Shown here piece after piece: positions 1-12,689 of a stretch of DNA of 64,000 nt (position 1 is the first letter of the stretch; every line of letters starts with the position of its first letter). Below the pieces are notes generated by a model that saw nothing but the letters and a program-made list of their open reading frames with translations, was not told where the DNA came from and ran no database searches. The DNA comes from Phorcus lineatus (lineage: Eukaryota; Mollusca; Gastropoda; Trochida; Trochidae): positions 22,614,839 to 22,678,838 of the forward strand of contig OV121091.1 in assembly GCA_921293015.1 (NCBI GenBank). The letters are read 5' to 3'. Both the position numbers and the translations under genes were made by a program.

Positions 1-72
1 TCATTACATTGTTGGGCGGGATAGTTTCGGATCTAGAGGTCCGTGGTTGAAATCCCACTTGGCAACATTATC
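1..72 (+). repeat. tRNA-like SINE fragment cut by the window edge
   Basis: Positions 45-55 read GGTTGAAATCC, close to the Pol III B-box consensus, and are followed by a short paired segment (GTGG...CCAC) like a T-stem. The 5' part with any A-box lies outside the window. This looks like the end of a tRNA-derived SINE head rather than a working tRNA, because no acceptor stem can be drawn. Low certainty. Confidence 0.3.
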
Positions 73-579
73 CGCAGTAGAGAACAATTCAACACACAGT
101 AAGGTTTGGGTGCAATGCTACACTCAATTTTAGAGCAGTACCACCCATGGTTCGCTACTTCCAGGCTATACTCGTAGGTTTCACTGCAATGCATAGAAAA
201 AATCGTGTTGCGGGCTTTTCCCTGCAATAATACTAGCAGCCGTGATATACATGTAAGTCAACTCACCTCATTAAACTGTTAATTAGCGTATACTAATGCA
301 AGCATCTTAGAGAACTTCAACTACCGTTGCTGCCTCGAGGCTTGGAAATGGCATTGTACGATTAAGAACTTATCGTGCAAGTACGTCGAGGAGAGGTTAT
401 TATGCTTCCTGAAGAATAAACAATATGATGTTCACTCTCGTTAATTTTATTTGGGAATCTTTAAGTCAAACATCATTGAAAATGTTACCAATTGATGTTT
501 TTCTTTTGAAAATGTATACATATGCCTAATGGAAAACTATGTATAATTCAAAATATCCAAGAAATTGCCGGAAGTGTAC

Positions 580-985
580 ACTGTTGCCGGCTCTCTACAC
601 ACGTCACTATGTGAATATACCGCGGCGCTGGTCACTTCTCTAACCTATTTATCATGCTTGCATTAATTATTTATATCCTCAGTATCACGTTAACTTGGAG
701 AGGACATGCGATGATGAATTGGAGTTTGGCTATAGCCATTGTCCAGTTGTTCATTTACGTGATGAAATATCAATATTTGATCAAGTGATGTATTCTCTTG
801 TCTCTACACGTTACTCCAGGTTTAATTAGGAGTGTGTAACTTGCTTGTTGTTTTCCATCAACTAATCGCGGCGATCACTGCATTGATAAGGATCATGTTA
901 TTCAATTTTATTACATACTGCAGAAACTATCGAGGTGCAAAATTAATACTGTGCCCATGTGCAAACATCACGGGTTTTTAAACCT
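580..985. repeat. Duplicated block W, copy 1
   Basis: Matches 7776-8155 in the same orientation with many substitutions and small indels. Shared landmarks, in order, are CACACGTC, TTCTCTAACC, GTTAACTT, GATGAATTGGA, TTGTTCATTT, ACTCCAGG/TTCCAGG, CTTGCTGTT-like and TGCATTG. No open frame is shared between copies. It may be part of an older duplication separate from the 10-41 kb array. Confidence 0.65.
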
Positions 986-3244
986 AGTTTCAAGATCCGT
1001 GTTAGTTAATTTTACAATATTTGCACATAGTTTTCAGCATAAAATAGGCTTTATATTTCTTTATTTGTTGTTGACATGATAAACAAGTACATTTAGTTAT
1101 TATGTATTGACAGCAATATTTTATTTTCCATCTTATTAAGATCTTATTTGTGTTCATTTAATACAACAACCAGTCAAAATGATATAAATAAACCACAATT
1201 TGGTCACGATAGTTTATTTTAAAATTTTTTAGAACATGAACACATAAATTGTACTCCCTATGTAAATTTTGATATCATTACACGACATATTATGATTACC
1301 TTCTCTATGCTCATGGGCAATACGGATACCACATACAGGGATCCGGATAAAGATACTTGAAATGATTCTCTCATCGATTTCTTATCAAAGCTTCATGACA
1401 TATCTTTAGAACAGATAACACCCAATCTTGAAAGATTAACATTCAACATACAATTTTAAAAATCCCTGAAAATACTGTTACCAAATATCAAAGACAAAAT
1501 TTGGATTGATTATGATCAGCATATTACAACTAATTAAGCTACTTTGTTAAGAGGCGATAAACGAATTGCCAAGTGACTCATTAGTACAATGTTCTATTTA
1601 TATAAGACAAGAATGATCATTGAAGAGACGTGAATAAGAATGCATACATAAGCACGTACTGCTTCTGTAACAATGACCAATAGAGAAATGTAACGTCGAT
1701 CAGCACGTTTTGATAAAGCAATAACAAAGTCTTCTACATTTTATGCCAAATTAATTATGATATTTATGAGTCCTCCGGATCAATATAGCGTTTAATATCC
1801 AAAATAAAAGAATCGATAATATACGTACCATTGTTTTATTGTGAAATCATTTTCTTCTGATGCGAAACATGACAAGAGGAAGTTACAACAATAACAAAGT
1901 AAATTTGTCCGGTATATCGTTTATAGTTACTGATAGGCAGATGGGACACTCTAAAGGTTGTTTAGCATATGTCGCTAAAGGTAATTACAAGCAGGACAGT
2001 TACAGCTGGAAGGCTTTTTGAAGTACCTACCGAATGTTATGAAGTTACATTTCAAACTTGGCAATCAAGTATGTTGGAAATGTTTGTAATGACAGATTGT
2101 TGAAATAATTAAGCATATTGGATGTTTTATTGTAGTGCAAATTGTTCAAACTCAGTCATATTTTTTGTCAAAGATAAAATTTTCTCCACATGAAAATTTG
2201 AAAATATTTAGAAAAGAAACATGTTTGTATTCAATTATTTTTTTTATCCTATTGCATTTAATCTCAACTAAAATAATTAGAATCACAATAAAAAAAATAA
2301 ACTTAATCAAATAGTAATATGTTCAGCTTCAACCAAAAAGTGTATTAGGTACATTCATTGAATAAGCAATTTCTATTTGTGTTCAAAGTAATCAATCGTC
2401 AAATTGTATTTGTATGGATGATTTAACGATAGTTTCTCCTGTGCTTGATAGATGTCGTGATACAACATAACCTGATGTGATTTAAACGATTGTAGTCTAG
2501 GTTTAGAAGTATTATCACATTATGTCAGTGTTGTTTAAACTTATTTTAATAGTACTTAGAGGTTAAGGAAAACCTTTGCCACTCTGGATGTATTTTCTTA
2601 GTCATATAGTTGACAGAAAGGGAAGAAAAGGATAACTAATCATGGAGAATGATATTCATATTACAATCAAATTGTTTTGTCATATTGTCACATTTTGAGA
2701 AAATCGTGTTTAGCTTTGCTGGTTGGAGGGCATTGTGTTTCATACTGTTCGCTTATATAGATCACTAAAATCCATTTGTTTTACCTTTTAGAATGCTGAA
2801 TTCTTGTTTAGACATATCCCGACCAACTTTTGGTAGTTGTAAATTTGATTACGTTAACTTCATACCCTGGTCCAATTATTGTTGTAAAAATATGCACAAT
2901 TATAAGTGTAAATAGTCATAATTATTTGTACATTCAACTTGTTATCTTTTGTTGGACAAACTTTGTAAGGGTTCTTAGGAAACGTTCCTTATAACAATTC
3001 TTTCGAGAAAAATTATAAATTAAATATATCAATCTTTTGAGTAAAAACAGAATTTGTCGTGATTCCATTGTGCTGATAAGTGGTTTCAATAAGATAAATC
3101 GCTCAAAATTAGAAAGATGAACAAGAATAACCCCACTTTTTACATTTTAACTCGTGACCACTCTTGTGAAATGACCCTTTTTGATCAAATGGTCACCGCA
3201 TCAAGAGATATTTAGTAAGATAATCGTTACCAGAACTCATACAA

Positions 3245-3246
<2 letters not shown>
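986..3246. other. No gene or repeat recognised
   Basis: AT-rich sequence with short A/T runs and no convincing open frame, splice-flanked frame or transposon motif by eye. Confidence 0.5.

Positions 3247-3306
<60 letters not shown>
3247..3306. repeat. (AT)30 microsatellite
   Basis: Uninterrupted AT dinucleotides for 60 bp. Likely polymorphic and able to extrude as a hairpin. Confidence 0.98.
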
Positions 3307-3308
<2 letters not shown>

Positions 3309-4589
3309 ACACCATTCTCTGTTAACAGTAATACATTATGAACAGGAAAGTAACTTTTGGGATCTGTACACGTGCATGATATATGCTTCGTTTTTTAACA
3401 TTGAATTGTGAAAAGCACACAAGATCATTGGATAGTGGAATCTACATTGACTCCTAAACAACGTGAAAATGCACGCTAATAGCTGTTCATTTCGTCACCA
3501 CCTGCTGTTTTGATTCGTCAATTGCAAATGAAATCCACTTGTCAATTCAGCCTTTCAGCTTTACTTGTTACTGTTGTTGTATTTTTTCATCACAAAACAG
3601 AGTTTGATTTTCATGTTCAAGGCCATAAGTTGGTGGAAAACAACCTTGACATTATAATGATAACGTTGAATACTTATCTTATCATCTAATTCGATTATTT
3701 TAGCCATATATTGATACATGGTTCATCCACTCTTAACGGAAATGGGGAGAATGCACCACCCCAAACTACTTTATCTTCCAGCAATAGTATTATTTAAAGC
3801 TTTTCTATATCGAATAAGTAAAAGATGTATAATGTCACAGTCTATATCGCCTATCAAACTTCATTCCTTATCATTTAATTTATATACCAATGGTAACTGA
3901 TATTTTTATGTTAAATTATTAATCTTTTATGACTTTTATGAGTTTTTCTATTTTCCAACATCATATCCATTACGATAAATGTCAACAATTGGCATTTAGG
4001 AGACAATGTTAAAAATGCTTTCATAAACACAAAGTAATGTACTTTAGATATTGCCATAAGTGTTCGACTACATATCGACACCCAATGCTCCTCTTCCACA
4101 GTAAAGCTATATGTTACCTCGCAAGCAGTGATGAAGTAAATAATGTCAGTACCTTATAATTAAGCATAGTGATATCACTCTCTGACAAAAATGACAATTC
4201 ATGCATGAATTTTAAAAATATATAATAAATAAAAAAATATATAACTCAAAAACGCTATTGATTCGAGTTTGATATCGAAAGTGTATTTTGCGTGTCTGTT
4301 CAAATTGATTTGAATAAATTTCATTAACATTCTTACATTAAAATTTTGCACACAATTGTCAAGCTCTGTATATATGCTACATCGTGAATACAAGATAGTT
4401 CTGAAATGAATTTATTAATAAATGGTCAATAAAACTACTATTGTACTAAAACTGGCGCCCTTTGTGTATAATTATCCATTGTGTAGGTGGTTTATGTTCC
4501 CATGATGGTATGCCCATTTATTGAATAATTACAAATGGTATCTGATCACGTCTGCCACTTAAATGTTGTCATGTTATTATGAACAATTA
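3307..4589. other. No gene recognised
   Basis: Only short open frames (at most about 64 codons) with no family motif. No internal repeat seen. Confidence 0.5.
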
Positions 4590-5200
4590 TTGAATCATTA
4601 ACATGTTCAATTGGACCTGGACCTCGATGCACTTTGCCAATGTCTTTGCCCTTGTGGTAAAAGACGTCTGAGTGGCCCCTCAGCCACGCCTCATTAACTG
4701 CCTTGACTTAATCATCATCGCCAAATCTTATCCCACGCAAGTGTGATTTCAAATTGCAAAACAAATAGAAGTAGCTAGAAGCCATAACTGTACTGTACGG
4801 GGGATGGTTAAGTTGTTCAAAGCCACATTGTTGAAGTGTAGCCTTGCAATACGAGTCTTATGCACTGGAGCGTTGTCATGAAGAAGCATAACTACAGCAG
4901 TCAACATGCTTCTCGATCGCCACAGGATCCTTTGCATGAATTATCGCTTGGTGTCTCGGGTTCATCCCCTGTAAACAGATGGGCAGAATAATTATCGGGA
5001 TCGGCATTAGGGATGTCCAAGAGCTCACGACTAGATTAAACTAATCGGTGTTGATCTTGTGCCTTTAATTTTCGTGCAGAATCCTTAGACATGTGCAAGA
5101 GCTAATGAATTATGGTGCAAATGCCACACTCTGAAGATATCTCGTCGTGGTTCAACCATATCATCTGTAATGGCTTCAACAGGCCTTCCAAGGAGCTGCG
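4590..5200 (-). mobile_element. Mariner-type transposase relic (DD34D family)
   Basis: On the minus strand, in order from about 5193 down to 4600, frames read RPVEAITDDMVE, then TGDE, then LLHDNAPVHKTRIA, then CNLKSHLRGIRFGDDD. These are the linker, first catalytic Asp region, second Asp region (HDNAPVH at about 4859-4880) and C-terminal part of Tc1/mariner DD34D transposases. The parts lie in different frames and stops intervene, so the copy is dead. The full family protein is about 340 residues; this holds perhaps two thirds. No terminal inverted repeats were found. Family assignment is firm, the subfamily is not. Confidence 0.85.
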
Positions 5201-6075
5201 ACTTCACTTAAACTTAGTTTACCATTTAACAACAGAAGAATATTGAGGGTCTTCTTTACCATACACATTGGTATACGTTTATGTATTTCGGTCGTATTCA
5301 CCCCTTCTTTCGTGAGAAACTGAATAAACGCACCATGCTCATTTTTAGAACTTTACACGGTTACAGGAAGGCTCCTCTATTCAACAGGCTGTAAATCTCA
5401 AGTTAATGATCGGGAGGGAATGTTTATGTCTGTAAACTGTCGTCAGATGGTCTCTATCAATAATGTCATTAACAATGAAGTCTTCACGCGTGTATCGATA
5501 CTCACGTCTTCGAACTTATTGACTTCCCCTCGTATATTCATACGTAAAAATTGATGTAAAAATAATGACAAATTCTATGGATTTATTTTTGCAATGTAAT
5601 GAAAAATATATACGGATCGACCTCCTCCCAACTTCGTTAACCTTTACAATTGCGGTTGGACTGTCCCTGAGTGTTATGTTTGTTTGTACAGCACCATTTT
5701 GAAAACTAGACAGACGTTCATATACTTATTTCAAGTTGAATTGATTGTTAATGTTCGACAAACCAATTTGTTTCCATACATTGTTGTCGACATCACTGTT
5801 GTGCGTCTTTAACGAAACCCTGATTTGAATTGTTTGGCTCGGTACAAATAAAATTCCATCAATTTCCTTACATTATCCAAATGAGGGACATACATTCATT
5901 GTCAATCTGTTTACATTTTGATATTGCTGAAGCTGATCACAAAGGTTGAAACTAGAAGCTGTCGTCAACCTCTGTGCAGTCTTACTTTGTATGTTCTTTA
6001 ACCCAGCCTCACTTAAAGCAGCACATGAATAGCTATAAAGTTCTGAATTCATTTGTTCTTGTGAAGTTATATAAG
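5201..6075. other. No gene recognised
   Basis: Nothing beyond possible flank of the mariner relic. No open frame of note. Confidence 0.45.
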
Positions 6076-6146
6076 CAAGATGTTTTGCATGGCAGGCAAG
6101 TTATAAAAAAGTAATATATAACTTGCCTGCCATGCAAAACATCTTG
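6076..6146. repeat. Perfect 30-bp inverted repeat with 11-bp loop
   Basis: Arm 6076-6105 and arm 6117-6146 are exact reverse complements (core TTTTGCATGGCAGGCAAG), with loop AAAAAGTAATA. Pairing stops sharply at both outer ends. No terminator context exists in this eukaryotic setting. Confidence 0.95.
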
Positions 6147-6309
6147 ATAAACATGATGGTGAAATACTTTTCTATTTATGTATACTGTGTTGTATTCACA
6201 AACGACAATGCTCAATAACATGTCTGAAGAGTATTTTTAAGGTAAAACTGTAAGAGCCACTTATAGTAATTGATATTAACTGAAAAGTATTTCACCATCA
6301 TGTTTATCA
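6145..6309. repeat. Second perfect inverted repeat overlapping the first
   Basis: Arm 6145-6172 and arm 6282-6309 are exact 28-bp reverse complements (core AACATGATGGTGAAATAC), with a 109-bp spacer. The left arm begins where the right arm of the 6076-6146 hairpin ends, so the two structures are stacked end to end. Confidence 0.92.
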
Positions 6310-7775
6310 TCCTTTTATAATTTAACAAGATGATATAATGATACAGCACTTGTATAACCCTCTACAATACATGGAACAATAGAAGTTTATTATCAATGGT
6401 AATATTTTGTATAAAACCTAACATCCCACGGAGTGAAGTATACGATCGCCTGTCCTCATTATAAGACGTTTTTCTACATAAAAAAACACACTTTTCCCGA
6501 ATATTGTTATTTGTAAATTTCTTTACTGTAGAAGGGAATGAATTTTTCGTCGTCCCATAATTTTGCAAAATCGCCTCCACTGACCATTTGGTTTGATGTC
6601 AGTATCAACAATCACTCAAGAAATAGACGTTACTCACTATGCGTTCTCAGGACCTAGATCACAGGACCTATTGATGAATTCACCCTCTTCCTTTCAGTTT
6701 CAAACCGTCTTTTATATGCCGCCTGTCAGTTAATCATGTTTTGAAACCTCAGCAAGTGTGCTTAAGACACGCAAAGGTATTGAACTAACCGTTCTGGCAG
6801 TTCTAAACGAGCTGAATTGTAAGGCAGTGTCTCGGCGAATGGACAATAATGTCAAGGCTCTTTCCACTTTTCTGTGACTGACCTGGTAGCAAGTACTGAA
6901 TTCGCATTACAGATTCCTGCTAATGACAACTTGATGCCTGCCATTTGACGTCTTGAAATATCTTTGGAATGTTGATGCCAAATGTTACAAGTCCGATTTA
7001 CCTTTTTGTAAAGCCGTTTCTTAAAATGTGCATCTAAGCAGTTTTCGAAGTTTGTGAATAGAGATCAGACAGTAATTTAGAGAATTTGTTTTGCAAATTT
7101 ATTTCATCTCACGTTACTAGATAATAAAGCATGATTAAACTGTTATTTAATCGCAGTAGATATTTTGGAGTACCTAATCACACTGAGCGATTTGTACTTT
7201 ACTCTCCGTTAAAGGACATTACTATAGATACATATATATTGTTCCAGGTGTATATATATACAAGATGGAAGATAGTATTTATATAGAGTTTTGCAACCCA
7301 TATGAAAACATGTTCCTCATTCCCCAGTTATATTCAGAGCCCTACCGAAATAATGCATTACCAAAACATACTGTAACCTGAACGGCTCAGCGTCTTGTTC
7401 AGTAAAAAGGGAGACGTTTTGCGGCAACCACTTGCACTCACTAGAATCACACCAAATACTGACTTTCTTGTTGTTGTGTCTTCAATAATCAATAAATGTG
7501 GAAATCCCCCTCTACAAAAAGAATTTTGCTCTCACATCAAACTTTGTTCGACTATTCAATTTGGCTGTTTTACAACAGTTACAGTAACGTTGATGACTGT
7601 TTTCTAAATGACAACACTAAGCATTTGCTGGAGATTTTGTTGGTTTTTTACCTTCAGACATGTTTTAATTAGAAAAAAACCCACTTTGAAATAAGTAGAC
7701 CACTCAGAATAGTTTTTGAAATTGCAGGTATTGTGATACATTTTCCAGGTGTATATACATTAAATGTACACAAAC
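6310..7775. other. No gene recognised
   Basis: Contains two short related stretches with CCAGGTGTATATA (about 7246 and 7747). Otherwise unassigned. Confidence 0.45.
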
Positions 7776-8155
7776 AATGCTTACCCCTGCCTTTTACACA
7801 CGTCTCTGTTCACTTTTCTAACCTTTTCTTCATATCAGCACCAATGTCCTGAATCTCATGTTAACTTAGAGAGTTTATGCAAGGATGAATTGGAATAGCC
7901 AATGTCCATTTGTTCATTTGCGTGATTAGTTATCAATAATTAATCAGATGAGAAAGTCTCTAGTGCATGCATGTGTTCCAGGTTATATTGGGTGTGAGAC
8001 ACATGCTTGCTGTTTGTAATCAGCTAATTATATAATAAGAACGATCAATGCATTGGTACGGATTTACTTCAAGTTTATAATTTATTACCTACGAAAGCAA
8101 ACATGATGCAAATGTTATATCATACCAATTTGCAAACATAAAAGCTTTTTTTAAA
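7776..8155. repeat. Duplicated block W, copy 2
   Basis: Counterpart of 580-985 in direct orientation, about 7.2 kb away. Homology fades on both sides. See copy 1 for landmarks. Confidence 0.65.
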
Positions 8156-9726
8156 GATCAAAGTTCAATTTGAGCGTATAACACAAAATACCGATTAATA
8201 TCAGTAGCATCTTAAATTGGGCATTGGAATAAATTTTCTTTGAGTTTATTTTAGATAACAACATTGTTTTACAAAATAGTTATATGATCCACTTTTATAA
8301 ACCGATAGCAGTTAGTGATAAATTATTGCTATATGATGCGTTATAACGATTGGGTAATATAATATATAATATGAGTAATATAGCGTTACGTTTCTTCTGT
8401 AAGTGGCATGACAAAGTGAGAGAGGGTAGTGAGTTTTTATCAGGTATTTGAGTAACATTTCATTTATGTCGGCATTTCAAACTACAACTGTGTTTTCTCA
8501 AATAACAGTAACCTACAACTACGTCCTTCATTTACATGATACATGCACAGCCATATATTATCCTTTTTATCGTACAATACCACGATATTAAACAATACTG
8601 TTAACATTTTAGTCAGAAGCCAGATCTCTCACTCTCATTATAACGTTACTTTTCTTATTAGAATCCGAGAACTCATGAGGATTTATATTTTCTGATTTAT
8701 ATAAGAATATTTATCTCTTTCAGTTTGCTAAATCAAGACTTCATTATTCCTATGATTTGAGAAAGGGAAAATGCGAATGCTAATATATTTACGTATACAT
8801 GTACTTTATACAACATGGTAACAGGTAAAGATAACCATGTATCTAAACACGTTTTATACAAATAGTACAGGACGATGTGAGGATTAGTGCCGTTTGATTC
8901 CCAAATTAAAGGCCTTTATATCGTTTAATTAACCAACAATCTCTGTATGCCCAAGCCTTTCTGAAAAACAATGATTTTGTACCGAACAAGAACAACACAT
9001 GCTATGTCACCATTCCAGAAGGAACCCCATTTGATACAATCGTAGTTACATCGTTATCATGATGTACATCAATGATATTCCGTTTTTTATTGTAAGATAT
9101 TATCATTTAAGATAAAAACCTTACTAAAACTTACTAAAATTCGTTCTAGATTTCGCTTTGCATGACAGTTGTAGCTTGAAGTCTGTATGAAATACTCATG
9201 GAAACTTTTCGGAGTTACACATTGCAGTTTGAAGAATTACAAATATTGATTTGTTAATGAACTTGTTATAAGAGGTCCATGAAAAGATTGCAGTCAGATG
9301 CATTTGGCATTTATGAACGACAGGTGGTTAAAAACATATTGGATGCTATTGTCCACAAGAAATGGAAACGTCGACACGTATATAGAAAAAGATAAAACAA
9401 TTGTGTTAATAATTAAACAATTAGAATAATTAAGTGACAAAGCAGTAAGTCTGAGAGCTATAATGCACCATTCTAAGAGAGGTAACATCAACCTGATTAT
9501 ATTGACATTTCTGCATAATCAGATAGCTTCAATTCCCAAAGACTTCAAGATAGATTCATTGACTAACTACATAATCATTCGATATAAAGACAATACTCTA
9601 AGACAGTGATACATTCAGGGGAAGCTTTCACTCAACTTCCATACATTGCTAAAGATGTCGTGTTTCAGGGTTCATATGGCAGCTTGGAAGCCAAAGTCTC
9701 ATTCTTAATTCATCTAATTAAGTATT
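8156..9726. other. No gene recognised
   Basis: AT-rich, short frames only. Confidence 0.45.
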
Positions 9727-9776
9727 ATTTACTTTATTTACATAATCAAATATTTGATTATTTAAGTAAAGTAAAT
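9727..9776. repeat. 50-bp near-perfect palindrome
   Basis: Arms 9727-9751 and 9752-9776 are reverse complements with two mismatched pairs and no loop (centre AATCAAAT/ATTTGATT). Confidence 0.9.
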
Positions 9777-10672
9777 TTTGCAAAGAATAAACTTGATCTA
9801 TTAAACTGAGTTCTCATTTTGAACATGAATGCGGCCAGTAAATATGATTCTTCAGAAGACAGTATTGCTACTTAAAAGCTTATTAAGGTTCATTAAATGC
9901 AATACTACTTCTTCAAAATCAACAACAAGTAGAGAGGGATGGATATCAACACATTAACGAAGTGATGTATATGAATTAAAAATGTATTACCGCAATATTA
10001 TCAAATATCAGAAATAGCGAAAGATAATGCAGTAGCAGCAGGAGTTTTGATAAGTGTAGTGGAGCATAAAATGGTGTCATTAAAGTATCAACTGAAATTT
10101 CTGCAGCAGTTGATTAGCTGTTTGCAGAGTATATTTGATTACTCTGAATGATCAGCTGTCAATTACATCAACCGTACGCGTGTTGTTTATAAATGGAGCT
10201 TGCACAGCAGAAAGTTCATGTGAAGCTCATGCTGGTGATGATACAAAGTATGTATAGACTGTATTATATTGCTGGCTTCATGGCTGCATACTATAATGCA
10301 GTGTGATATTGTCTGCCTTTATAGATTTGCTTGTCTGAGTTGAATTATTGCAAGAATACAATTGGAATACAATATAACGTGATTGATGACCATTTTGGGT
10401 CTGAGAGCATCGATAGAGATCCCTATACACAGGACTCCAAGCATACAAGGCTTATATTATATACAGTTTTGTATATATAACATTATCTAAGTATTCTTCG
10501 TAAACAATTATAAAAGTACTCTATCGTGTTTCTTAATGTAACCAGTAGCTTTGGTAATTTAGGTAATGAAATGTCACTCACATCTGTAGTTAAGTGTTAC
10601 AATGCTGATGTTATAATAATGGTGGTTGGTTATCTGCAAGAGATATCTATGACATGGTTATTACATTGCAGT

Positions 10673-10770
10673 GTTTTGTAGTCTGGCTTGATATCATTGC
10701 CAGACACTGAGCCTATTTGGAGACTGCCGAGTCGGTCTATTGCGAGATATTTGGAAAACAATGTTACATG
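10673..10770. repeat. Array block X, copy I
   Basis: Shares GACACTGAGCCTATTTGGAGACT with diverged versions near 22763 and 31910 and a following GAGATATTTGG shared with copy II. It sits on the low-coordinate side of block Y in each unit, and so marks a boundary of the tandem unit. Confidence 0.6.
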
Positions 10771-11457
10771 ATTGATGAATAAGGACATTGAGTCATCCTT
10801 GGACCCGTGAGCACGATATAGAGGAAATCTTTAAAGGGTTCTGCTAACAAACACGTCTCCTGCTAGTATAGTACGTTAAAGCATGTAAATGCGCCCTGTG
10901 GTCTTGGCGTTCTCATCAAATGACATTAACAAAATATATTATTTTATAACTAGTTATCTAAGAGACATTATTGTAACGTTATTTATTATAATTCAGTTAT
11001 TTTTAAACATGATACGGTATATTTATAGTCATAAATAATTCATAGATCTCACGATGCACTTATGTGTATAATTGACAACGTCAGACAAACTTAGCGGGCG
11101 ATGGTCATTCATAGTATTCTGGGCTTAGCACAGCCGATATGATGTAAGTGCAGATCGAGGTAAACGCTAAATTCTACGAAGGGCGGTCACTCATAGACCT
11201 TGATTATCGTTTATAAATACACCCATGTTGTCATATTCCAACTACGTGAACATATGCTTACGGAAATCTATGGATAAATGAATCGAATTCTTCTTAATTT
11301 GTCCAAAAATAATTATATTATGCAAATTTTTCAGTGAATGAGGCCATTTATATATCAAAATTTCAACCGTTCGTATAGAGCATAAGAAAATTAAGCAATG
11401 GACGCTGCATTTTGATCAAGAAAATATTATGTATTTTGCAATGTAAAGGCACAAAAT

Positions 11458-11935
11458 TGTTTTATGTTACAATGCTGGATGACGTTAAGCATAACATGTG
11501 TATAAAAACGTCATAATACGGGCATATTTCGCTACTGGCATTCAATGAACGAGTTGTTTAACATTTTCTTTTTCTAATTGTAAAACCTCCTTTTAAATTC
11601 CACCTAAGTTGTATATGTTATGATAACGTTAAAGTTAACATGTCCACCTTTTCATCCAATATGCACTTAATTATGATTCTTTATCTCTACAGTTATGTTC
11701 TATGTAATTATGTCGGGTGACTTGAAGCATAGCATATAATGTAAAACAACGTTATGATACAGACATCCTTTAAAAAATAGGTCAATGTATGACAACGAGT
11801 TAATTGACATTACATTTTCATTGATATTATTTTACCTCCTTTTAAATTCCTCCTCCATAATGTGTGTTATGATAAAGTTTACACTAACGTGTTCCCTTTT
11901 GCATTCAAAAGCAACTTCATGATTTTTTCTTATCC
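11458..11935. repeat. Two tandem copies of a ~240-bp segment
   Basis: 11458-11695 and 11696-11935 align in direct order (TGTTYTATGT, GACGTTAAGCATA/GACTTGAAGCATA, ACCTCCTTTTAAATTCC, TGTTATGATAA). A related stretch lies at about 32510-32600 in unit III, so this local doubling is inside the larger array. Confidence 0.7.
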
Positions 11936-12567
11936 CTAATTATTTGTCTATAATTCATACATTCATGACTGAATGTCTGTCAAGGGTAATGCATTGTGAT
12001 TTGAAATTCAAATCTTTGCAGTTTTCTGTAATTGTTGAATAATTAATCCTTTTGGTGCCAAAGTAAAGTTGAATGAGATTGGTAAAATATCCATACACTT
12101 TATTCAACGATCATGTCAGGGATATTATTTACATTAATCTTTAATAATATTTCCTTTTTTAGTAAAGTATAGATAACAATTGTTATGTATGACTGTCCAT
12201 TCAGTTATTGCAAGCAATATTCTTTCTACTGATTGCATAGATTTGAGAACATTTCAACTGACGCATGTGTACATCCTTGTAAGATTGTTTAACCCAATGT
12301 CTTTTTGAGTAATATTTTATCATTTACATTTACACAATCAAAACCTACGCACACAAAAATTGATATTCAATCCAGAACGCCTCAAAGTTAATTTAAAGCA
12401 AACATTAAACTTTAGAGAAAACACAATTTAAACTGTGAAGAAAACTTTATGCATTCTTTAAATCACACTTATTTGAAATTGGTTATATATTATGTGGTCA
12501 TTGAACGTCATTTTGCTTTGCTTACTTCCGCTTAGCCAAAACATCTTCAAGGATAGTACTAGTGTGG

Positions 12568-12681
12568 TACCACAACATTCCATGGGCCATTAACCTTAAT
12601 GTCCATTACAAGGATGAGCAATATCAAGAGTATCAGTTCCACACATGGTAATTAGAACGAGTTCCATGTTTAATCAAGCAG
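12568..12681. repeat. Conserved block Y, copy I
   Basis: 114 bp, gap-free against 25625-25738 and 34850-34963, about 84-89% identical by hand count. Includes the proposed minus-strand terminal exon plus about 65 bp beyond its stop. Confidence 0.9.
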
Positions 12682-12689
12682 CAGCGTGT
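12633..12689 (-). pseudogene. Putative last coding exon, array copy I
   Basis: Nineteen codons on the minus strand from an AG acceptor (12690-12691) to TGA at 12633-12635. The end reads HGTRSNYHVWN-stop. Copies II (25690-25746) and III (34915-34971) have the same length, the same AG position and the same stop. Seen: no indels across the 114-bp block Y that contains it, while flanks carry many. Against coding: substitutions between copies do not favour third positions, and conservation continues past the stop. The protein family is not recognised. Typed as a pseudogene because the upstream coding block of this copy is broken. Confidence 0.4.

Noticed and set aside
6033-6221. 62-codon minus frame
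   Set aside because: Lies across the inverted repeat and is read from its arms.
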